Positions 50,875 through 59,990 are shown, numbered from the stretch's first letter. The stretch: DNA of 64,000 bases from Streptosporangium sandarakinum (GCF_013409935.1 NZ_JACCCO010000003.1:682001-746000), one strand, 5' to 3'. Notes: a model not told the origin generated them from the letters alone. Made by a program: numbers and translations.

Positions 50875-52395
50875 ATGAGCCCGTCGAATCCCCCCGTCCC
50901 CGTCGTCTCCTACGCCCGGATCTCCGCCGACCTGAGGCGCGACGAACACGGCGTGCAGGACCAGCACAGGGTCAACCGGCAGACTGCTGAACGGTACGGC
51001 TGGACCGTCGTCCACGAGTTCACCGACAACGATAAGTCGGCGGCCAAAGAGGGAGTCGTCCGCGACGACTTCGAGGCGATGCTACGCGCGCTGCGCGCCG
51101 GAAAACTGCCGAACGGCACACCTGTTCAGGGCGTGGTGATCGTCGCGGAAGACCGGCTGGCACGCCGTCCCGGCGACTACGAGCGCTTCGTAGAGGCGAT
51201 CACCTTCCAGGACGGGCGGGTGTTCGCCGACGCGCGGGGCAGCAAGGATCTTTACAGCGAGGACGTGGAGAGCATGGGGCTCTTCGGAGCCGTGATCTCC
51301 AAGATGGAAGTCCGCAAGATGCAGCGCCGTATGCGCCGCTCGCACCGTTCCCGGGCGGAGGAGGGGAGACCGTCAGGAGGGCCGCGCCCCTTCGGGTGGA
51401 ACGAGGACCGGCTGACGCTCAACGAGAGGGAGGCCGATCTCCTCCGGCAGGCCGCGAAGGACTTCCTTGCGGGTCACTCGCTCCATTCGATCATCCGAGG
51501 GTGGCAGGCTCTCGGCGTCAAGACCTCGCTCGGCAACGACTGGGCCGTGGCCTCGCTCAAGGTCGCCCTGAAGAATCCCCGCATCTGCGGACTACGGGAA
51601 CTCGGCGGGGAACTCGTGCGGGACGCGGGCGGGGAACCGATCCGGGGCAAGTGGGCCGCGATCATCACCGAAGAGGAGTGGGCCGCGATCCGGGCCGTCT
51701 TCAACGCGCGCAAGGGGCACTTCGTCACCCGGGACATGGAGATCGGCAAGGCGCATCCGCCGGACTACCGGGACCCCACCTATCTGCTGTCGGCCATCAT
51801 CCGCTGCGGCCGGCCGCGCCCGGACGGAACCCTCTGCAACACGCCGCTGCGCGTCAACGTGCGGAAGAACGCGACGCACCACGACTACACGTGTAGGAGC
51901 AAGGCGGAGGGTGGCTGCGGAGGTCTCTCCCGGCGCGGTGACCTGGTGGACGAGTACGTCTCCGAAGCGGTGCTGGCCAAGCTCGAAGAGAGGTCCTTCG
52001 CCGCATCGGCAGAAGGCTCCACCTGGGACGGCGAAGCGAAGCTGGAGAGCGCCAAGGAGCGCCTTGAGGAACTCACCCGGCAGTGGAACACCGGAAAGAT
52101 CAGCAATGACCTGTTCTTCAAACTCGCGCCCGGCCTGGAAAAGGAGATCGCCCGACTCCGTACCGAGCGCGCGAACCTCGCCGCGTCCGCCGAACTGCGG
52201 CAGGCACGAGCCAACACGGACGTGGCGGAGATCCGGCGGCGGTGGTACCTGCCGGAGAGGGACGGCGGGCTGCCCATCTCCACCAAGCGCGCCTACATCC
52301 GGGAGGCGCTGCACACTGTGATCATCCATCCCATCGGCCGGGGCCAGAAGATCTTCAACCCTGACCTTCTGGAACCGATATGGCGTGAGGACTGA
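50875..52395 (+). CDS. Large serine recombinase (integrase)
   Basis: A 506-residue large serine recombinase. The catalytic domain (about 1-150) has SYARIS with the nucleophile serine near residue 16 and the later arginine motif AEDRLARRP; then a recombinase domain (about 165-290, GRPSGGPRPFGW) and a zinc ribbon with Cys residues near 317, 324, 344 and 350, plus a coiled coil. Such enzymes integrate and excise phages or integrative elements at att sites. CGGAGG precedes ATG 50875. It is at the left end of the element. Confidence 0.93.
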   Translation: MSPSNPPVPVVSYARISADLRRDEHGVQDQHRVNRQTAERYGWTVVHEFTDNDKSAAKEGVVRDDFEAMLRALRAGKLPNGTPVQGVVIVAEDRLARRPGDYERFVEAITFQDGRVFADARGSKDLYSEDVESMGLFGAVISKMEVRKMQRRMRRSHRSRAEEGRPSGGPRPFGWNEDRLTLNEREADLLRQAAKDFLAGHSLHSIIRGWQALGVKTSLGNDWAVASLKVALKNPRICGLRELGGELVRDAGGEPIRGKWAAIITEEEWAAIRAVFNARKGHFVTRDMEIGKAHPPDYRDPTYLLSAIIRCGRPRPDGTLCNTPLRVNVRKNATHHDYTCRSKAEGGCGGLSRRGDLVDEYVSEAVLAKLEERSFAASAEGSTWDGEAKLESAKERLEELTRQWNTGKISNDLFFKLAPGLEKEIARLRTERANLAASAELRQARANTDVAEIRRRWYLPERDGGLPISTKRAYIREALHTVIIHPIGRGQKIFNPDLLEPIWRED

Positions 52396-52913
52396 GCACG
52401 GGACGTCCTGGACGTCTTCCGCCTCTTCCAAGGCTGTCGGCCTTACCGAAAGGCGACAGCCCTCTTTCTTTCGCCGCCGATTCCCCGGTGACGGACGGAC
52501 GTCTACGGACGCTGACGGACACCCACGGACGCCAACGGACGTCTACGCACAACCATCACCAAGGAACTCGAAGCTGGCCGAACTCGTCTACCCCGATGTA
52601 GAACTGATCGCGTAAGAAGCCACCGACCTCCCCACGGCACGACACAGCGAACATCTCGGCGAATCACCTCAGGCGCATTTTTCATCCGGGCACAACACAT
52701 CTCATGATCACCAATGATCGTCGGAGGGCCCCGGCCCGGCGGTAGGTGTCCACACAGAGCGCGCCATCCACTTCCTCGCCGCACTCCATTTTTTGATCTC
52801 TCGCTGCTGCGCACCACGCGCCGACGGCTGTCTTCGGGCTGCCCCGGCGGTGGTGTGCGACGTCCTGCCCGTCAGGCGCGGCGGTGGCTCCACCCACGAG
52901 GTAAGGAGTCCAC
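52396..52913. other. Non-coding element DNA with phased repeats
   Basis: No convincing gene. It contains the 10-bp phased repeats (52495-52554). With the small gene and rep following, this is the place to expect an origin and the promoter of the replication genes. Confidence 0.5.
52495..52554. repeat. Six 10-bp phased repeats, iteron-like
   Basis: Consecutive 10-bp units: five begin ACGGAC (units at 52495, 52505, 52515, 52525, 52535) and the sixth begins ACGCAC (52545). One unit per helical turn places all on one face of the DNA. Candidate sites for the replication initiator or a regulator of the element. Confidence 0.75.
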
Positions 52914-53087
52914 CTGAACCCTGAACCCCTGTCTGCCCGGGAGTGGGGCAGACGACAAGCCGCACGGTCCCCCCGCTGGACCGATGAGAAGTGGCGACGC
53001 GTCGCCACCGTGTTCGGCGTCAGCGTCGCCGAGACGCAGGACGCCGGCTCCCGGCCCGATGAGGTGCGCGGGAGGGACGCCGCATGA
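52914..53087 (+). CDS. Small element protein (57 aa), CTG start
   Basis: AAGGAG at 52903-52908 followed by 5 bases and CTG 52914 gives a 57-residue frame; no ATG, GTG or TTG fits. The product is basic and contains LSAREWGRRQAARSP and WTDEKWRRVATVFGVSVAE, which looks like a short helical DNA-associated protein found before replication genes in such elements. It overlaps the rep gene start (ATGA). The function is unknown; excision or copy control is possible. Confidence 0.6.
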   Translation: MNPEPLSAREWGRRQAARSPRWTDEKWRRVATVFGVSVAETQDAGSRPDEVRGRDAA

Positions 53088-54499
53088 ACCACGCGCCTTC
53101 CCTCGCCCCTGACATGCTGGCCGCGCTGCACCGTGCGGCCATGCCCGACTTCGCCCGGTGGCAGCGCATGATCTACGCCACGGGCGGCTGTGCCCAACCC
53201 GTCCGGCTCCACGGCGAACGGCTGACCGTGGACGCCCGGGCGGGGGAGGTCCTGGACGTCTACCGGACCGCCGACGAACCCACGGGCTTCCTGCTCACCG
53301 CCTGTGGCAACCGGCGGGCCTCCCGGTGTGCGGCCTGCTCGGAGACCTACCGGGACGACACCTATCACCTGATCATTTCCGGCCTGCGGGGCGGCAAGGG
53401 CGTTCCCGAGGGCGTCAGCGGCCATCCCCGCGTGTTCGCCACCTTCACCGCTCCGTCCTTCGGCGCGGTCCATGCCTATCGGGAGCGGAACGGGGTGACC
53501 CTGCCGTGTCGCCCTCGGCGGAACCGTCCCGTGTGCGAGCACGGAGAGCCGGAAGGGTGCGGCAGGCGTCACGAGCGCGACGACCCGCAAGCCGGGCAAC
53601 CGCTCTGCCCGAGCTGCTATGACTACCGGGGCGCGGTGCTGTGGAACGCCCACGCGGGGGAGTTGTGGCGGCGCTTCACCCAGGCGCTTCCGTCCGTTCT
53701 CGCCCGGCTGCTCGGCGTCCGCCGGGCCGCGCTGCGCCGTACGCTGCGCCTGTCGTACGCCAAGGTCGCCGAGTACCAGGCGCGCGGCCTGGTCCACTTC
53801 CACGCCGTGATCCGTCTCGACGGCCCGGAGGGGCCGGCTGACCGGCCGCCGGACTGGGCGACCGTTCCTCTGCTCGATCGGGCGATTCGGGAAGCGGCCG
53901 GACAGGTCGTCGTCCCAGCCTCGGACGGCCCGGCCCCGGTCCTGCTGCGGTGGGGCGACCAACTCGACGTCCGGCCGGTCTACGTCTCCGCCGATGTGGA
54001 CGGGGTCAGTGATCAGCGGGTGGCGGCCTACGTCGCCAAGTACGCGACCAAGGGGGCGGAGTCCGCGGGGACGGTGGACCGACCGATCCGCCGGGCCGAA
54101 GACATCACTGAACTGGCCGTGACCGAGCACGCCCGGCGCATGATCCTCACCTGCTTCGCGCTGGGCCGCCTGCCGGAGTACCGGGACCTTCCCCTGCGGC
54201 AGTGGGCGCACATGCTCGGCTACCGGGGCCACTTCTCGACCAAGAGCCGCCACTACTCCATCACCCTGGGCGACCTACGGCAGGCACGCGCCGACTACCG
54301 GGCCGAACAAGCCCGCTCGATCCTCGGCCTTCCCGCCCCGGACGGACAGGAGACGGTCACCCTGTCGCAGTGGCGCTACGCCGGAAACGGCCTGCGGCAC
54401 GGGGAAGCCCTGTGGGCCGAACTCGCCCGGCAACGCATCGCCACCGCTCGCCGGATCGCCCGTGAACGCGAACTGGAGAGCCCTACTGAGGGCCGATGA
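53084..54499 (+). CDS. RepSA-like replication initiator
   Basis: A 471-residue initiator similar to those of actinomycete integrative and conjugative elements (RepSA of pSLS/pSAM2 type), likely rolling circle. A Cys-rich zinc region is seen at CGNRRASRCAAC and in RPVCEHGEPEGCGRRH, CPSCYDYRG; the HUH-like pair is in GLVHFHAVIRLDGP near residue 240, and YVAKYATKGAES follows. ATG overlaps the small gene. Its 3' end overlaps the convergent XRE gene by 17 bp. The gene suggests that the element can replicate after excision. Confidence 0.85.
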   Translation: MNHAPSLAPDMLAALHRAAMPDFARWQRMIYATGGCAQPVRLHGERLTVDARAGEVLDVYRTADEPTGFLLTACGNRRASRCAACSETYRDDTYHLIISGLRGGKGVPEGVSGHPRVFATFTAPSFGAVHAYRERNGVTLPCRPRRNRPVCEHGEPEGCGRRHERDDPQAGQPLCPSCYDYRGAVLWNAHAGELWRRFTQALPSVLARLLGVRRAALRRTLRLSYAKVAEYQARGLVHFHAVIRLDGPEGPADRPPDWATVPLLDRAIREAAGQVVVPASDGPAPVLLRWGDQLDVRPVYVSADVDGVSDQRVAAYVAKYATKGAESAGTVDRPIRRAEDITELAVTEHARRMILTCFALGRLPEYRDLPLRQWAHMLGYRGHFSTKSRHYSITLGDLRQARADYRAEQARSILGLPAPDGQETVTLSQWRYAGNGLRHGEALWAELARQRIATARRIARERELESPTEGR

Positions 54500-55718
54500 G
54501 TGCTCGATACGCCTCGCGTAGCTCTACGGCCTCGGGCACACGGTGCGCTTCGACGGCGTTGATCACCTCGCGTGCCCTCCAGTAGCTGGACGGCACGAGA
54601 GAACCGCTCGTCACAGCGGTGAGTGTGACCTGTCCGGCTTCGTCGGGCTTATCGGCTGCGATGAGGGCTAGGGCCAGATCCAGGCGCGCGGATACCGCCC
54701 GTCGCGGGCGGGGCGGTCCGTCGGCGGCCGTCTCCAGGCGGTTGAGCACCTGCCGGGCGTATGACTCGGCGGCCGGGTCTCCGAGCCATGACAGGGTGGT
54801 CGCGACGTAGGCGTCCCGCTTGGTGGGGTCGTAGCGGTAGTGGTGCTCGGGGCTGTCGGGCATCGGCAGGGGGGAGACGAGCCGGTCGACTCGGGCGAGC
54901 GCGTCCCGGGTCTCCGGTCCGGCGCCCAGACGCGCCCATACCCGGCCCTCCTGCGCGGTCGCCTGGATGTAGGCGGAGCTTCCGCGCGGTGCGACGGTCT
55001 GCGCACCCTGGGACAGCGTCAAAGCACGGCGGTAGTCGCCGGTGGTGACCGCTCGCCATGCCTCCGTCTCCAGGCACCATGCTGCGATCTCGGGGTGCTC
55101 GGCGTGTTCTGCCAACTGGGAGGCCGTCTGAAGCCACGTCGTGGCGGCCCGGAACTGGCGAAGGTCGATGTGGCAGGTGGAGGCGAGCAATGACAGCCAG
55201 CCGCCGACCGTGAGCAGGCGGCGATGCTCGTTGATCGTCTTCTTCGCGTCGAAAAGATGTGAGACGTAGGACAGGTGCTCACGTACCCGGTTCAGCAGTT
55301 CGGCCGGTGGCGTCCCCGGATAGGCCATCGCGAGATCATCGACGGCTGATTCCAGCCGGTCGAGCGTCTCGGCTCCCACGTCGCTGGCGGCGACGCGGCG
55401 GGCCAGTTCCAGGGCTTCGATCTCGTCCCCACCGAGGTAGGCGCTGCCGGGAGGCATGCTGTCGGGGTCGTCGCCGAACAGTTCGGACTCGTCCATGCCG
55501 AACACCCGGCAGTAGAGCACCCGGTAGGGGTCCTTGGGCTGATGCCTGCCCGCTTCCCAGTCCTTGATCATGCGGGTCAGGGATTCACGCTCGGGGAACC
55601 GGGCTCGGGTGCGGCCGTCAGCGGCGTCGGCGAGTTGCTTCGCCATCTCTCGCTGCGTCCACAGCTTGCCTCGTCGCTCGGCGCGTAGCCGTACGGCCCA
55701 GGCTGGCACGTCGTCCAT
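54483..55718 (-). CDS. XRE-family regulator with TPR-like C-terminus
   Basis: A 411-residue protein. N-terminal helix-turn-helix (about 5-80: WAVRLRAERRGKLWTQREMAKQL), then a long all-helical part resembling tetratricopeptide repeats (RVREHLSYVSHLFDAKKTIN, then REVINAVEAHRVPEAVELRE). Such regulators are common in actinomycetes, and in elements they may control excision. ATG 55718 has GAGGTG at better distance than ATG 55727. It is divergent from the small gene at 55889. Confidence 0.8.
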   Translation of the reverse strand: MDDVPAWAVRLRAERRGKLWTQREMAKQLADAADGRTRARFPERESLTRMIKDWEAGRHQPKDPYRVLYCRVFGMDESELFGDDPDSMPPGSAYLGGDEIEALELARRVAASDVGAETLDRLESAVDDLAMAYPGTPPAELLNRVREHLSYVSHLFDAKKTINEHRRLLTVGGWLSLLASTCHIDLRQFRAATTWLQTASQLAEHAEHPEIAAWCLETEAWRAVTTGDYRRALTLSQGAQTVAPRGSSAYIQATAQEGRVWARLGAGPETRDALARVDRLVSPLPMPDSPEHHYRYDPTKRDAYVATTLSWLGDPAAESYARQVLNRLETAADGPPRPRRAVSARLDLALALIAADKPDEAGQVTLTAVTSGSLVPSSYWRAREVINAVEAHRVPEAVELREAYRALIGPQ

Positions 55719-55888
55719 CGCATGCACCTCGGGGGACTCGGAGGGTCCGCCTGTCTCCCCCAGTCTCCCCTACTCACACTGCCGATGGGAGGGGACTCGG
55801 GGATGTCATGGGAGGGCTGCACAAAGCGGGACCCGCAGGCGCGGACACGCCGTACGGGTCCCTTGACCGCACGCTGGAGGTGCGATCC

Positions 55889-55978
55889 GTGGATCACTCT
55901 AAAGCCACGTCGCCGGGTGAGGCGACACCGGCTGACCAGGCGCAACCAGCCCCCCTTCACAAGGCGGCGACACGGTGA
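55889..55978 (+). CDS. Possible 29-residue peptide before the HATPase gene
   Basis: GTG 55889 has GGAGG 8 bases upstream and the frame overlaps the HATPase start (GTGA). The product starts with DHSKATSPGEATP after the initiator and is unremarkable. It may serve only to couple translation. Confidence 0.35.
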   Translation: MDHSKATSPGEATPADQAQPAPLHKAATR

Positions 55979-56436
55979 GCCGGGAAGCCGTCTATGAGGC
56001 GTTCGAAGCGATGCTCCAGCGCTGGAACGGGCTCCGGTTCCTCGATCATCGGGACTTCTACGGCGTGCCGCAGTCGGCGGCAGACGCGCGTCACTGGGTG
56101 CGGAAGCTGCTGAGCGCGCACATCACGGCCTCGGCGGAGGCTCTGGAGACGGTTGAGCTGTTGGTGAGCGAGGTCGTCACCAACTCGATTCTTCACAGTG
56201 ACTCCGGGCACCCTGACGAGATCATCACGGTCGGCGTCGGCCTGGGATACGGCCTGGTCCATGTCGAGGTGATCGACAAGGGTTCAGCGGTCAACGTCCC
56301 TCAGATGCGCCCCGCCGACAGTGACAGTCTCGGCGGGCGGGGCCTGGCGTGGGTGGACTTCCTGTCCAGCGCATGGGGAACCGACTACGACCCGGAGATA
56401 GGCCGCGCGGTCTGGGTGCAGCTCACCTACCGCTGA
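55975..56436 (+). CDS. HATPase_c anti-sigma-factor-like kinase
   Basis: A 153-residue GHKL-type ATPase domain like the RsbW/SpoIIAB serine kinases. N-box: ELLVSEVVTNSILHS near residues 66-80; G-box: VIDKGSA near 106; the later GGRGLAWVDFLSSAWG holds the second glycine motif. Such proteins bind and regulate sigma factors or anti-anti-sigma factors. The XRE regulator upstream often neighbours such kinases in actinomycetes. Confidence 0.82.
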   Translation: MSREAVYEAFEAMLQRWNGLRFLDHRDFYGVPQSAADARHWVRKLLSAHITASAEALETVELLVSEVVTNSILHSDSGHPDEIITVGVGLGYGLVHVEVIDKGSAVNVPQMRPADSDSLGGRGLAWVDFLSSAWGTDYDPEIGRAVWVQLTYR

Positions 56437-57287
56437 TCTCCCTTGGAGCCGGTGCGGCGGTGCGGTCTTCCCCGTAGTCGTGCCGCCGCACCCGACCGGC
56501 AATGACCGTGACCACCTGGACCCGTGTCATTCGATGGCAACCCGACCCGGAGCGCAGTGCCGCCAGGCGCGAGCACCGGAAGCGGGGCGGCAGCCCTGGT
56601 CTTTCCATGATCCGGTGTTCCTGATGGACGTACGGAGCGGAGACGGCCGGCGCAATGCCAAAGGCACCCCGAAGGGGCCGCGTAGCGGTTGGGCCGGCGG
56701 TCGCAGCGGCGGCAGCGCGTACCAGAGGCGGCGGGTGCGGTTCGGTACGGCGGGCACTCGGTACGGCGGGCGGCGGGGTCTACCCGCTCCCGCCGGGCGG
56801 GCGCGGGCCGGGACCGGCCCCCAAGGCCGCATGCCCGGTCCCGATGTCCGCGCGGCGGGAGCGGGCACGCCCCGCCGTGCGACGGCGCGAAGCGCTGCCG
56901 TACTTGATCTCCGGACATCCTGCTTGCAAACAAGAATCGGTCACACCGTAGAGGGTCCCTCGCCCTGGTCACGTGGCAAATGCGGGCCGGTGGCGTGTGA
57001 TCGCGTAAGGCGGTGTTGCTGTATCCCACTGTTGTACACAGCACCCTGGCCAGTGATCAGACCTGCCACCCGATGGCAAAGGGACCCTTACCGCAGGGCG
57101 GTCTGGTCCGAGGAACAAAAGCCTCGCGGCAATATGACCTTCCGCTTTTCAGGCGGAGCAATCACCCTACTCGGCTGATCTGGGCCATGACCAGAGGCGC
57201 GTGAGCGGTGGCGCTGATGCATCGGTGTGTGGGGACGTTGCTGTCAGTGCTGCTGTCACCCCATGTTCTAACGATTGCCCTCGGTGT
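56437..57287. other. Long stretch with no supported gene
   Basis: About 850 bp. Open frames exist on both strands but their codon use is not that of real genes and they lack start sites. A part around 56735-56775 repeats GGTACGGCGGGC. After about 56925 the sequence is less GC-rich and may be promoter or attachment DNA of the element. Confidence 0.5.
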
Positions 57288-58397
57288 TCACATTTCATCT
57301 TGAAATTGAAAGACCGCATCCCCTGACACTGTCGTAATGGCAGGTCCCGCAAGAAGAGTAGTGCTTCCTCCTGCGGAATATATGCTACTTCCGCGGCGCC
57401 TAATCCCGTCTTCTCCTACCCAAGAGATGTCAGCTTTATTGCTCGTAAAATCTGCCGCCTCGCGAGACCTTGTGTCGTATAGAAAAGATCCTTGTACCCT
57501 TATGGAAGGATCCAAGATTGGCTCATTCTCAATAGGTACTCGCTTCGCTTTTCCCGATAATCCTTCTTTGACAACCATGGATGGGCTGCCGGAGAGCGTA
57601 AAAATCGCCTCGAACATCACGCTGAGCTTCTCGGGTTCCTCTGTAGCAAAGACCTGCAGGTTGATATCCTGGAGATCGCCTAGCGTCATCCACCTCTCTC
57701 TGCGCAGATTGTCCTGGGCGGCGACCGCACCTTCTATCCTCACCACCTGCTCAAGGGCTTCGTAGTCAACGGCAGGAGCTTGAGGAACAAGCTCTTTAAT
57801 CAGGTCTTGCAGGGAGCGAAATGCTTTGATGATGACATTTTTCCTCTTGCACTCTTCGACGAGTGGTTTTGTGAGATGTGACCCATCAAAGAATGCTCCG
57901 TCTTGGCTGACTATGTACACTATCCATTCGCTGGCAAGCTCAGAGGCAGCCTCCCAAATGAGGCAGTCCTTATACTGCTGTTTGCGACCACCCGATGGCG
58001 GTGTTGCCGAGTCAACTCTATCCAGAGCACGTCTTACGTGATCCAGCGTCAGGGGAACGCGTATGAGCATCCCCTCTAATTCGGCTAGGCGAACATCGAT
58101 AGCTCTGCGAATCTTTGGAGCTGGAGATGCGGATGAAATAATTGGATCGACGCTGCTATTGAGGATGCGCTGCAGCAGTCGTCCAGATTTAACCATTCGT
58201 TCATGGGCTTCTAGGCCAGACTGCAGGATCTGTTTGCGAATTTCTCGCTCAATGACTTCTGGAACTCCTAGTCTGGCCCCATTTTGTCGTATCGTATAAA
58301 GTAGGGCCACTCCAAGAGGTGTCCTAAATAGAGTCTCGGACCGCCAAATATTTGTGTCCACGATGACACACACTTTGGCGGGTGCCGTGGGGATCAT
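57288..58397 (-). CDS. PIN-domain (DUF4935-like) protein, low-GC
   Basis: A 369-residue protein. The first ~180 residues are a PIN nuclease-like domain: VIVDTNIW with D14, later KDCLIWE and YIVSQDGAFFD with acidic residues in the right order, fitting the DUF4935 branch. The C-terminal ~190 residues are a separate beta-rich domain (VMFEAIFTLSGSPSMVV, ISWVGEDGIRRRG) that I do not recognise. Codon use is clearly less GC-rich than any other gene in the window, so it was recently acquired. Start 58397 has GAGGAA 6 bases upstream. Linked PIN domains are often RNases in toxin or phage-defence systems. Confidence 0.75.
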   Translation of the reverse strand: MIPTAPAKVCVIVDTNIWRSETLFRTPLGVALLYTIRQNGARLGVPEVIEREIRKQILQSGLEAHERMVKSGRLLQRILNSSVDPIISSASPAPKIRRAIDVRLAELEGMLIRVPLTLDHVRRALDRVDSATPPSGGRKQQYKDCLIWEAASELASEWIVYIVSQDGAFFDGSHLTKPLVEECKRKNVIIKAFRSLQDLIKELVPQAPAVDYEALEQVVRIEGAVAAQDNLRRERWMTLGDLQDINLQVFATEEPEKLSVMFEAIFTLSGSPSMVVKEGLSGKAKRVPIENEPILDPSIRVQGSFLYDTRSREAADFTSNKADISWVGEDGIRRRGSSIYSAGGSTTLLAGPAITTVSGDAVFQFQDEM

Positions 58398-58630
58398 TGC
58401 AGTTCCTCGCATGCTGTTATATGGCTAAAGCTGACACTGAAGATATAAGGTGCCATCGTAGCGGCAAGGAGGGTTGGCGACCACATGTTTGGCTGTAGCC
58501 CCGGTGTTCGAATCCCTCGGTGTCTGCGTAAGTCGACACGACGCACCTTGCCTGTTTCATCTCAACAACTGGAGGTAGCCTGCTTCAGGCTTTATTTGAT
58601 CAAGTGGGGAGACTGGGAATTGGCTGCTCC

Positions 58631-58647
58631 GACCACATCATGTGGTC
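58631..58647. promoter_or_regulatory. 17-bp perfect palindrome
   Basis: GACCACAT-C-ATGTGGTC. No gene starts close by; a possible operator. Confidence 0.4.
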
Positions 58648-58813
58648 AGTACGACCGTTGCCGGTGACGTTTGAGTATCTTGCTACTCGGGCGGTGCGGG
58701 CCGCGACCGGCCGAAGAGCCGCAGCGCGGCCGACGACCGCCCCGAGGCCCGCCGACTGCCGCAGGCGGGCGGCCTTGATCATGTAGTGAAAGTCCTCGCC
58801 GGATCGGCTCTTG

Positions 58814-58829
58814 CATGACGGCCGTCATG
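58814..58829. promoter_or_regulatory. 16-bp perfect palindrome
   Basis: CATGACGGCCGTCATG. The ATGACGGCCGTCAT core is similar to operators of TetR-type regulators, but no regulated gene can be named. Confidence 0.4.
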
Positions 58830-59217
58830 TCTTCGGCGGGTGGGTGAGGCGGTGTGCCCGGGAGCGAATCCGCAGCTCAACGAGGCTTCGTCGCCGTAGA
58901 GGTCGGTGGGGGAGCGGGGTCAGGCGGCCAGGGTGAACTTCCCGCATGAAGCGAACCGCTTGTTGTAGTGATTCTGCATGGATGCGAACTTCGTCCAGCC
59001 ATTGATCTCGGCGGTGTCGAAGGGAGGAGGACCCACCGCACCACCGCCGGGGCATCGGTCGGCCGTCCGCTCCTCAGCCGGCGCTCACCATCCCGTCCGG
59101 GACGTGACCATGACGAGGTCGTTCACCGCAGGACCACCGCTGGGCGCCACCTGCCCCGTTCTCCGCCGAACGGTCAATCAAGATCAATAATGAATGCGCG
59201 GATCTCGGGCGTTGGGA

Positions 59218-59223
59218 TAGCGT
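59218..59223 (+). promoter_or_regulatory. -10 box of the leaderless NUDIX transcript
   Basis: TAGCGT within GGGATAGCGTG, 6 bases before GTG 59230. The same GGATAGCGTG precedes the methyltransferase gene at 59991. Confidence 0.5.
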
Positions 59224-59229
59224 GCGGCG

Positions 59230-59700
59230 GTGAGCTTCCGACTGGCGGCGTACGCCGTGTGCATCGAGGACGGACGGGTGCTGCTCGCCCATTGGGCAGG
59301 TCCGAAGCGCGAGCGGCACTGGACGCTTCCGGGTGGGAAGGTCGAGCACGGGGAGGACCCATTCGACGCGGTCATCCGGGAGGTCGCTGAGGAGACCGGT
59401 TGTGACGGAGTGGTCGAACGCCTGCTGGGTGTGGATTCGAGAGTGATCCCCGCGGCCGACCGCTTGCCCGGCCTGCCCGAGCACCAGAACGTCGGCATTT
59501 TCTACCGGGTCGGCATCACCGGTGGCCGACTCCGGCCTGAGCCGAACGGCGAGACCGTCGAGTCGGTCTGGACCCCGATTTCCGACGTTACGCGCCTTCG
59601 CCGGTCATCACTGGTCGATGTCGGCCTCGCCCTGGCACAGGCCCTTCCGGCAACCGGCCATGTCGACCCCGTCCCGGTCGGTGGTTTGATCCAGCACTGA
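59230..59700 (+). CDS. NUDIX hydrolase
   Basis: A 156-residue NUDIX protein. The NUDIX box fits GX5EX7REUXEEXGU: GGKVEHGEDPFDAVIREVAE then ETG, near residues 36-60. Such enzymes hydrolyse nucleoside diphosphates linked to another moiety. The opening FRLAAYAVCIEDGRVLLAHW is like the AP4A/8-oxo-dGTP branch. GTG 59230 is used because a -10 box lies 6 bases upstream. Substrate unknown. Confidence 0.87.
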   Translation: MSFRLAAYAVCIEDGRVLLAHWAGPKRERHWTLPGGKVEHGEDPFDAVIREVAEETGCDGVVERLLGVDSRVIPAADRLPGLPEHQNVGIFYRVGITGGRLRPEPNGETVESVWTPISDVTRLRRSSLVDVGLALAQALPATGHVDPVPVGGLIQH

Positions 59701-59977
59701 ACGTTTTCGTCCAGGGCGGTGATCATCTTCGACGGCTTGCAGGACGGCGACCGCCTGGGCCATCCCCGTCGCGTGGCGAGGACAGCAGAGCAGGCGGGTC
59801 AGGGTGGCTGATCTTCTGGGCACAGGCGCAACGTGGCGGATGGGCATGCTGAACTCCAACGCGGTCGAGGCAGTCTTTTTCGTCCTGAAGTGACAGCTCA
59901 TAGCGGGGTGGACGAAGGAGGGACGGCGGACGAACAAAGCCCGATCAAATCGTTCGCCTCGGCCGCCGGGCGATGGA
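59701..59977. other. Gap between NUDIX and methyltransferase genes
   Basis: About 280 bp without a supported gene; it may be a remnant of something older, but no homology is recognised. Confidence 0.4.
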
Positions 59978-59983
59978 TAGCGT
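59978..59983 (+). promoter_or_regulatory. -10 box of the leaderless methyltransferase transcript
   Basis: TAGCGT in GGATAGCGTG, 7 bases before GTG 59991; same decamer as at the NUDIX gene. Confidence 0.45.
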
Positions 59984-59990
59984 GTCCGCT

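Larger units (their letters stand above)
58398..59217. other. Non-coding stretch with palindromes and a tRNA-like scrap
   Basis: No gene. 58398-58600 shares the low GC of the PIN gene. GTTCGAATCC at 58506-58515 looks like a tRNA T-loop but the arms do not pair well and no full cloverleaf is found. Two perfect palindromes lie further on (separate entries). Confidence 0.45.

Noticed and set aside
52495..52554. CRISPR array at the phased repeats
   Set aside because: Units are 10 bp with 3-base variable ends and no spacers of normal length; no cas gene is present.
56480..57178. 232-codon plus-strand frame
   Set aside because: No ribosome site, codon use and composition (Arg/Gly) unlike real genes, and no domain; treated as non-coding.
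58600..58782. Possible small minus-strand gene (60 codons)
   Set aside because: No start site or homology and it overlaps palindromic DNA; not supported.
59608..59937. Minus-strand frame beside the NUDIX gene
   Set aside because: Seemed like a transposase scrap at first, but no recognisable motif and partly antisense to the NUDIX gene.
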